NCBI RefSeq assembly: GCF_026651855.1 | Contig: NZ_CP093280.1 | Span: forward strand, 2,768,001 to 2,832,000 | DNA length: 64,000 nucleotides | Source: Pseudomonas silvicola | GTDB taxonomy: Bacteria > Pseudomonadota > Gammaproteobacteria > Pseudomonadales > Pseudomonadaceae | Direction of reading: 5' to 3' | Shown here: piece after piece, positions 59,977-64,000 of the stretch | Numbering within the stretch: position 1 is the first letter of the stretch | Layout of the letters: each line of letters opens with the position of its first letter | Translations under genes and position numbers: made by a program | Notes under the pieces: model-generated | What the model saw: the letters and a program-made list of their open reading frames with translations, nothing else | Databases searched by the model: none | Told to the model about the DNA's origin: nothing

Positions 59977-60504
59977 ATGTTGAATGACCCGATTCCACCT
60001 CACGTTGACCCGCGCAAATTGGCCGATCGTGGCGTAACCCTAGAAGGTTCGCTGCCATTATCCGATTTGGAGAGACTCTGCGACCCGCTTTCCGATAACG
60101 TCGGTACGGTGCAGGCTAAATTCGTTTTCGAACGAGACGAGCGAAAGGCAGTGGTTATACACAGCCATCTCGACGTCGAAGTCAAGATGGTTTGCCAGCG
60201 TTGTCTTGAGCTGGTGACCCTGCCGATCCACAGCGAATGCAGTTACGCTGTGGTGAAGGAGGGTGCGAACACCCAGTCGTTACCGAAAGGTTATGACGTG
60301 CTGGAACTGGGCGAAGATCCTTTGGATCTGCAGGCATTGATCGAGGAGGAGCTTCTGCTCGCCTTGCCCATTGTGCCTGCTCATCATCCGGAAGAATGCC
60401 AGCAGCCGGCGGGCACAGATGAGCCCGAGCCGAGCGAGGACGAGGTAACGCGGTCCAACCCGTTCAGTGTATTGGCGCAGTTAAAGCGTGACCCAAACGT
60501 TTAG
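59977..60504 (+). CDS. yceD: YceD family protein (DUF177)
   Basis: A 175-residue protein with the central MVCQRCLELVTLPI cysteine pair and the acidic ELGEDPLDLQALIEEELLLA, then PIVPAHHPEEC. YceD affects 23S rRNA accumulation in other bacteria and is nearly always upstream of rpmF. No ribosome site is possible in the 3-base leader predicted. Confidence 0.93.
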   Translation: MLNDPIPPHVDPRKLADRGVTLEGSLPLSDLERLCDPLSDNVGTVQAKFVFERDERKAVVIHSHLDVEVKMVCQRCLELVTLPIHSECSYAVVKEGANTQSLPKGYDVLELGEDPLDLQALIEEELLLALPIVPAHHPEECQQPAGTDEPEPSEDEVTRSNPFSVLAQLKRDPNV

Positions 60505-60517
60505 GAGTTAATCAATT

Positions 60518-60700
60518 ATGGCTGTTCAGCAGAACAAAAAATCCCGCTCTGCCCGTGACATGCGCCGTTCGCACGACGCCCTGTCGGCTAGCACCCTGTC
60601 GGTCGAAAAGACCACCGGTGAAGTACACCTGCGTCACCACGTATCGCCAGAAGGCGTATACCGTGGCCGTAAAGTGATCGACAAGGGCGCTGACGAGTAA
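60518..60700 (+). CDS. rpmF: Ribosomal protein L32
   Basis: A 60-residue basic protein ([20 protein letters not shown]). The bacterial L32 zinc cysteines are absent, as in the Cys-free form of many gammaproteobacteria. Good AGGAG upstream. Confidence 0.97.
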   Translation: MAVQQNKKSRSARDMRRSHDALSASTLSVEKTTGEVHLRHHVSPEGVYRGRKVIDKGADE

Positions 60701-60703
60701 TCC

Positions 60704-61714
60704 TTGTCCGCTCAAGTCATCGCGATTGACGCAATGGGCGGGGACTTCGGTCCCCGCAGCATTGTCCAGGCCAGCCTCGCCTGCCTGTCTGCTACCCCCT
60801 CGTTGTACCTGACCCTTGTCGGTCACCCACTCCTTCTAGAAGAACTGATTGCCAGCCAGCCCGGTGTGGATCGCTCGCGCCTGCAGATTGTCGCGGCCAG
60901 CGAAGTCATCGGCATGGATGAGCGGCCTTCCCAGGCGTTGCGCGGCAAGCCGGATTCCTCCATGCGTGTGGCGCTGGAACTGTTGCGTGATGGCAAGGTT
61001 CAGGCCTGTGTCAGTGCCGGCAACACCGGTGCGCTGATGGCGTTGTCGCGCCATGTGCTCAAGACGCTGCCAGGTATTGATCGGCCGGCCATGGTGGCGG
61101 CCATCCCCACCCAGGTGGGCACGTGCCAGTTGCTGGATCTGGGCGCCAACGTCGATTGCAGTGCCGACAACCTGTTCCAGTTCGCGGTGATGGGCTCGGT
61201 GGCGGCCCAGGCGCTGGGCGTCGTGCGCCCCCGGGTGGCGCTGTTGAACGTGGGTACCGAGGACATCAAGGGCAACCAGCAGGTCAAGCTGGCGGCCAGC
61301 CTGCTTCAAGGCGCCAAGGGCTTGAACTACATCGGCTTCATCGAAGGCGACGGCTTGTACCGCGGCGAAGCGGATGTGGTGGTGTGCGACGGTTTTGTCG
61401 GCAATATCCTGCTCAAGTCCAGCGAAGGGCTGGCTACCATGATCAGTGGGCGCATCGAGGCGTTGTTCAAGAACAACCTCATGTCCCGTGCCGTGGGGGC
61501 GCTGGCGCTGCCGCTGCTCAAACGTCTGCAGGCTGACCTGGCACCTGCCCGGCACAACGGCGCAAGCTTTCTGGGTTTGCAGGGTATCGTCGTGAAAAGC
61601 CATGGATCTGCCGGGGTTCAGGGCTTTCAGAGCGCCATTTCCCGCGCGTTGGTCGAGATTCAGGAAAACCTTCCGCAGCGCTTGCATGGGCGGCTGGAGG
61701 AGCTGTTGCTTTAG
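60704..61714 (+). CDS. plsX: Phosphate acyltransferase PlsX
   Basis: Converts acyl-ACP to acyl-phosphate for phospholipid synthesis. A 336-residue protein with [23 protein letters not shown] and [16 protein letters not shown]. Start is TTG 60704, three bases after rpmF; no in-frame ATG before the conserved MGGDFG, so the rare start is needed. Confidence 0.94.
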   Translation: MSAQVIAIDAMGGDFGPRSIVQASLACLSATPSLYLTLVGHPLLLEELIASQPGVDRSRLQIVAASEVIGMDERPSQALRGKPDSSMRVALELLRDGKVQACVSAGNTGALMALSRHVLKTLPGIDRPAMVAAIPTQVGTCQLLDLGANVDCSADNLFQFAVMGSVAAQALGVVRPRVALLNVGTEDIKGNQQVKLAASLLQGAKGLNYIGFIEGDGLYRGEADVVVCDGFVGNILLKSSEGLATMISGRIEALFKNNLMSRAVGALALPLLKRLQADLAPARHNGASFLGLQGIVVKSHGSAGVQGFQSAISRALVEIQENLPQRLHGRLEELLL

Positions 61715-61841
61715 GCAGATCCGCCAAGGAGTGCTTAAATGTGACCACCCGGTTCTATCTGTCATCCAACTGTCAGTTTCTTGCGTTCAACTTCGGTTGC
61801 ACGTCAATTCTCCGACGACAAGATCATTAAGGGCTTGTTAA

Positions 61842-62780
61842 ATGTCTGCATCCCTCGCATTTGTCTTTCCAGGGCAAGGTTCCCAGTCCCTGGGCATGCT
61901 CGCCGAGCTGGGCGCCCAGTACCCGCTTGTGCTGGAAACGTTCAAGGAAGCTTCCGACGCGCTGGGTTACGACCTGTGGGCGTTGATCCAGGAAGGTCCG
62001 GTCGAAAGCCTCAATCAGACTGACAAGACCCAGCCTGCCATCCTGGCCGCCTCGGTGGCCCTGTGGCGCCTGTGGCTGGCCGAGGGCGGCGAAAAGCCGG
62101 CCTTCGTCGCCGGTCACAGCCTGGGCGAGTACAGCGCGTTGGTGGCTGCTGGCTGCCTGTCGCTGGGCGACGCGGTCAAGCTGGTGGAGCGCCGCGGTCA
62201 ACTGATGCAGGAGGCCGTTCCGGCCGGCCAGGGCGCCATGGCGGCGATCCTGGGCCTGGACGATGCCGTGGTGGTCAATGCCTGCGCCGAAGCGGCCCAG
62301 GGCGAAGTGGTCAGCGCGGTGAACTTCAACTCCCCTGGCCAGGTGGTGATCGCCGGCGCGAAAGCGGCCGTGGAACGCGCCATCGAGCTGTGCAAGGCCG
62401 CTGGTGCCAAGCGCGCCATGCCGTTGCCGGTCAGCGTGCCGTCGCACTGCGCGCTGATGAAGCCCGCCGCCGAGCGGTTCGCCGAATCCATCAACGCCAT
62501 CGACTGGCAAGTGCCGCAGATCCCGGTGGTGCAGAACGTCAGCGCCGCCGTGCCGGCCGACCTCGACACCCTCAAGCGCGACCTGCTGGAACAGCTGTAC
62601 AAGCCGGTTCGCTGGGTCGAGTCGGTGCAGTTCCTGGCCGCCCAGGGTGCGCCACGCCTGGTCGAATGCGGCCCGGGCAAGGTCCTGGCTGGCCTGAACA
62701 AGCGCTGCGCCGAGGGCGTGAGCACTGAAAACCTGAATACCCCAGACGCCTTCGCCGCCGCCCGCGCGGCGCAGGCCTGA
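61842..62780 (+). CDS. fabD: Malonyl-CoA:ACP transacylase FabD
   Basis: Loads malonyl groups onto AcpP. A 312-residue protein with FVFPGQGSQS, the active-site Ser in VAGHSLGEYSALVAAG and the His in PSHCALM. Separated from plsX by 127 bases with no fabH between them. Confidence 0.97.
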   Translation: MSASLAFVFPGQGSQSLGMLAELGAQYPLVLETFKEASDALGYDLWALIQEGPVESLNQTDKTQPAILAASVALWRLWLAEGGEKPAFVAGHSLGEYSALVAAGCLSLGDAVKLVERRGQLMQEAVPAGQGAMAAILGLDDAVVVNACAEAAQGEVVSAVNFNSPGQVVIAGAKAAVERAIELCKAAGAKRAMPLPVSVPSHCALMKPAAERFAESINAIDWQVPQIPVVQNVSAAVPADLDTLKRDLLEQLYKPVRWVESVQFLAAQGAPRLVECGPGKVLAGLNKRCAEGVSTENLNTPDAFAAARAAQA

Positions 62781-62800
62781 TACAGATAGGAGAAGCCTGC

Positions 62801-63541
62801 ATGAGCCTGCAAGGTAAAGTCGCACTGGTTACCGGCGCAAGCCGTGGCATTGGCCAGGCCATCGCCCTGGAACTGGGCCGCATGGGCGCTACCGTCATCG
62901 GTACCGCCACCTCGGCTTCCGGTGCCGAGCGCATTGCCGCCACCCTCAAGGAAAATGGCGTGCAGGGCACCGGCCTCGAGCTGAATGTGACCAGCGACGA
63001 ATCCGTCGCCGCAGTCCTGGCTGCCATCACCGAACAGTTCGGCGCCCCTGCCATTCTGGTCAACAACGCCGGCATCACCCGCGACAATCTGATGCTGCGC
63101 ATGAAGGACGACGAATGGCATGATGTCATCGACACCAACCTCAACAGCCTGTACCGGCTGTCCAAGGGCGTGCTGCGCGGCATGACCAAGGCGCGCTGGG
63201 GTCGTATCATCAGCATTGGTTCGGTCGTCGGTGCCATGGGCAACGTCGGCCAGGTCAACTACGCTGCCGCCAAGGCGGGCCTGGAGGGCTTCAGCCGCGC
63301 GCTGGCCCGTGAAGTCGGCTCGCGTGCGATCACGGTCAACTCGGTGGCCCCTGGCTTCATCGACACCGACATGACCCGTGAACTGCCCGAAGCGCAGCGT
63401 GAAGCCTTGCAGACCCAGATTCCCCTGGGTCGCCTGGGCCAGGCCGAAGAAATCGCGAAAGTGGTGGCTTTCCTGGCCTCGGAAGGTGCAGCCTATGTCA
63501 CCGGTGCTACTATCCCGGTGAACGGCGGCATGTACATGTAA
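62801..63541 (+). CDS. fabG: 3-oxoacyl-ACP reductase FabG
   Basis: NADPH-dependent reductase of fatty-acid elongation. A 246-residue SDR: VTGASRGIGQ, NNAGITRDNLM, Ser in ISIGSVVGAMG, and the YAAAKAGLEG Tyr-Lys pair. Follows fabD by 20 bases with an AGGAG site. Confidence 0.97.
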   Translation: MSLQGKVALVTGASRGIGQAIALELGRMGATVIGTATSASGAERIAATLKENGVQGTGLELNVTSDESVAAVLAAITEQFGAPAILVNNAGITRDNLMLRMKDDEWHDVIDTNLNSLYRLSKGVLRGMTKARWGRIISIGSVVGAMGNVGQVNYAAAKAGLEGFSRALAREVGSRAITVNSVAPGFIDTDMTRELPEAQREALQTQIPLGRLGQAEEIAKVVAFLASEGAAYVTGATIPVNGGMYM

Positions 63542-63658
63542 GTGAAATGTGACGGATTGCTTCAAAAAAATGTCATACGTGCTGTCTAAAATCCGTTATA
63601 AAGCTGCAACCAAATTCTAGACAGCGGGCAGGTGTGATCGGGTGGTGACGCTTTCAGC

Positions 63659-63686
63659 TTGAAATGCCGAAGCCTTCCTATAAACT
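63659..63686 (+). promoter_or_regulatory. Candidate acpP promoter
   Basis: TTGAAA, 16 bases, TAAACT (or TATAAA at 63679), about 50 bases before the acpP ATG. acpP often has its own strong promoter. Confidence 0.55.
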
Positions 63687-63738
63687 TACACACCGGCCAG
63701 CTGCCTGACTTATGTCCATTTAGGAGTGAAAACAAGGT

Positions 63739-63975
63739 ATGAGCACCATCGAAGAACGCGTCAAGAAAATCGTCGCCGAGCAACTGGGCGTTAAAGAAGA
63801 AGAAGTCGTGAACACTGCTTCCTTCGTTGAAGATCTGGGTGCCGATTCCCTTGACACCGTTGAGCTGGTGATGGCTCTGGAAGAGGAATTCGAGACTGAA
63901 ATCCCTGACGAAGAAGCTGAAAAAATCACTACTGTTCAAGCCGCTATCGATTACGTCACCAGCCACCAGGCTTAA
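63739..63975 (+). CDS. acpP: Acyl carrier protein
   Basis: A 78-residue acidic four-helix protein. The phosphopantetheine Ser is in the DSL motif of [20 protein letters not shown]. Ribosome site AGGAG and start ATG 63739. Confidence 0.98.
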   Translation: MSTIEERVKKIVAEQLGVKEEEVVNTASFVEDLGADSLDTVELVMALEEEFETEIPDEEAEKITTVQAAIDYVTSHQA

Positions 63976-64000
63976 GACTGTGTAATCGCAGTTTCTTGCA

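Overview
The window looks like a chromosomal segment of a Pseudomonas of the P. putida group. It is GC-rich. Its gene order from memory matches the pseudomonad blocks earP-efp-ohr-ohrR ... csdA-tpm-htpX-alaA-msrB-gpx-ospR-sagS ... fadE, followed by comEC-exbB-exbD-lpxK-kdsB-murB-rne-rluC-plsX-fabD-fabG-acpP. No database was searched; assignments rest on motifs, length, start sites and gene order.

Layout. Bases 1-8.6 kb are an accessory signalling island: the 3' part of a chemoreceptor, a REC-GGDEF-EAL protein with a degenerate GGDEF motif, and an overlapping 1512-residue CHASE/PAS hybrid kinase with two receivers and an HPt domain. A degenerate inverted-repeat relic and a small membrane protein follow. 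Bases 8.7-14.3 kb hold a small conserved protein, a divergent MFS/LysR pair, an SDR enzyme, a Gre-like factor coupled to a membrane protein, and earP.

Bases 14264-18565 are a 4.3 kb integrated element sitting exactly between earP and its substrate gene efp. It is bounded by a 16-bp direct repeat. Each end carries three copies of TTGTGACA at a strict 12-bp period, which look like integrase arm sites. It encodes a serine recombinase, an unknown protein and a tyrosine integrase. An IS3-family element has cut the integrase after its first catalytic box, apparently with an adjacent deletion, so the element should be stranded. The insertion restores the earP 3' end with one changed residue and replaces the sequence upstream of the efp -10 box.

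Bases 18.6-37.6 kb are core genome: EF-P, two thiol-peroxide defence modules (ohr/ohrR and msrB-gpx-ospR), a YcaQ-family glycosylase, class II DAHP synthase, CsdA helicase, Tpm, HtpX, AlaA, the hybrid kinase SagS and free-methionine-sulfoxide reductase. Bases 37.8-39.1 kb hold eight tRNA genes (3 Glu, 5 Gly) made by two kinds of tandem duplication. Bases 39.2-44.2 kb carry FadE and a two-gene ABC exporter.

Bases 44.2-64 kb are an envelope, RNA-processing and fatty-acid block: ComEC, an ExbB/ExbD pair, LpxK, KdsB, a tyrosine phosphatase, MurB, a MocA-like nucleotidyltransferase, RNase E (with an 18-bp tandem-repeat tract), RluC, a HAD phosphatase, an S49 peptidase, Maf, YceD, L32, PlsX, FabD, FabG and AcpP. 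A consensus-like promoter places the yceD start codon within a few bases of the predicted transcription start.
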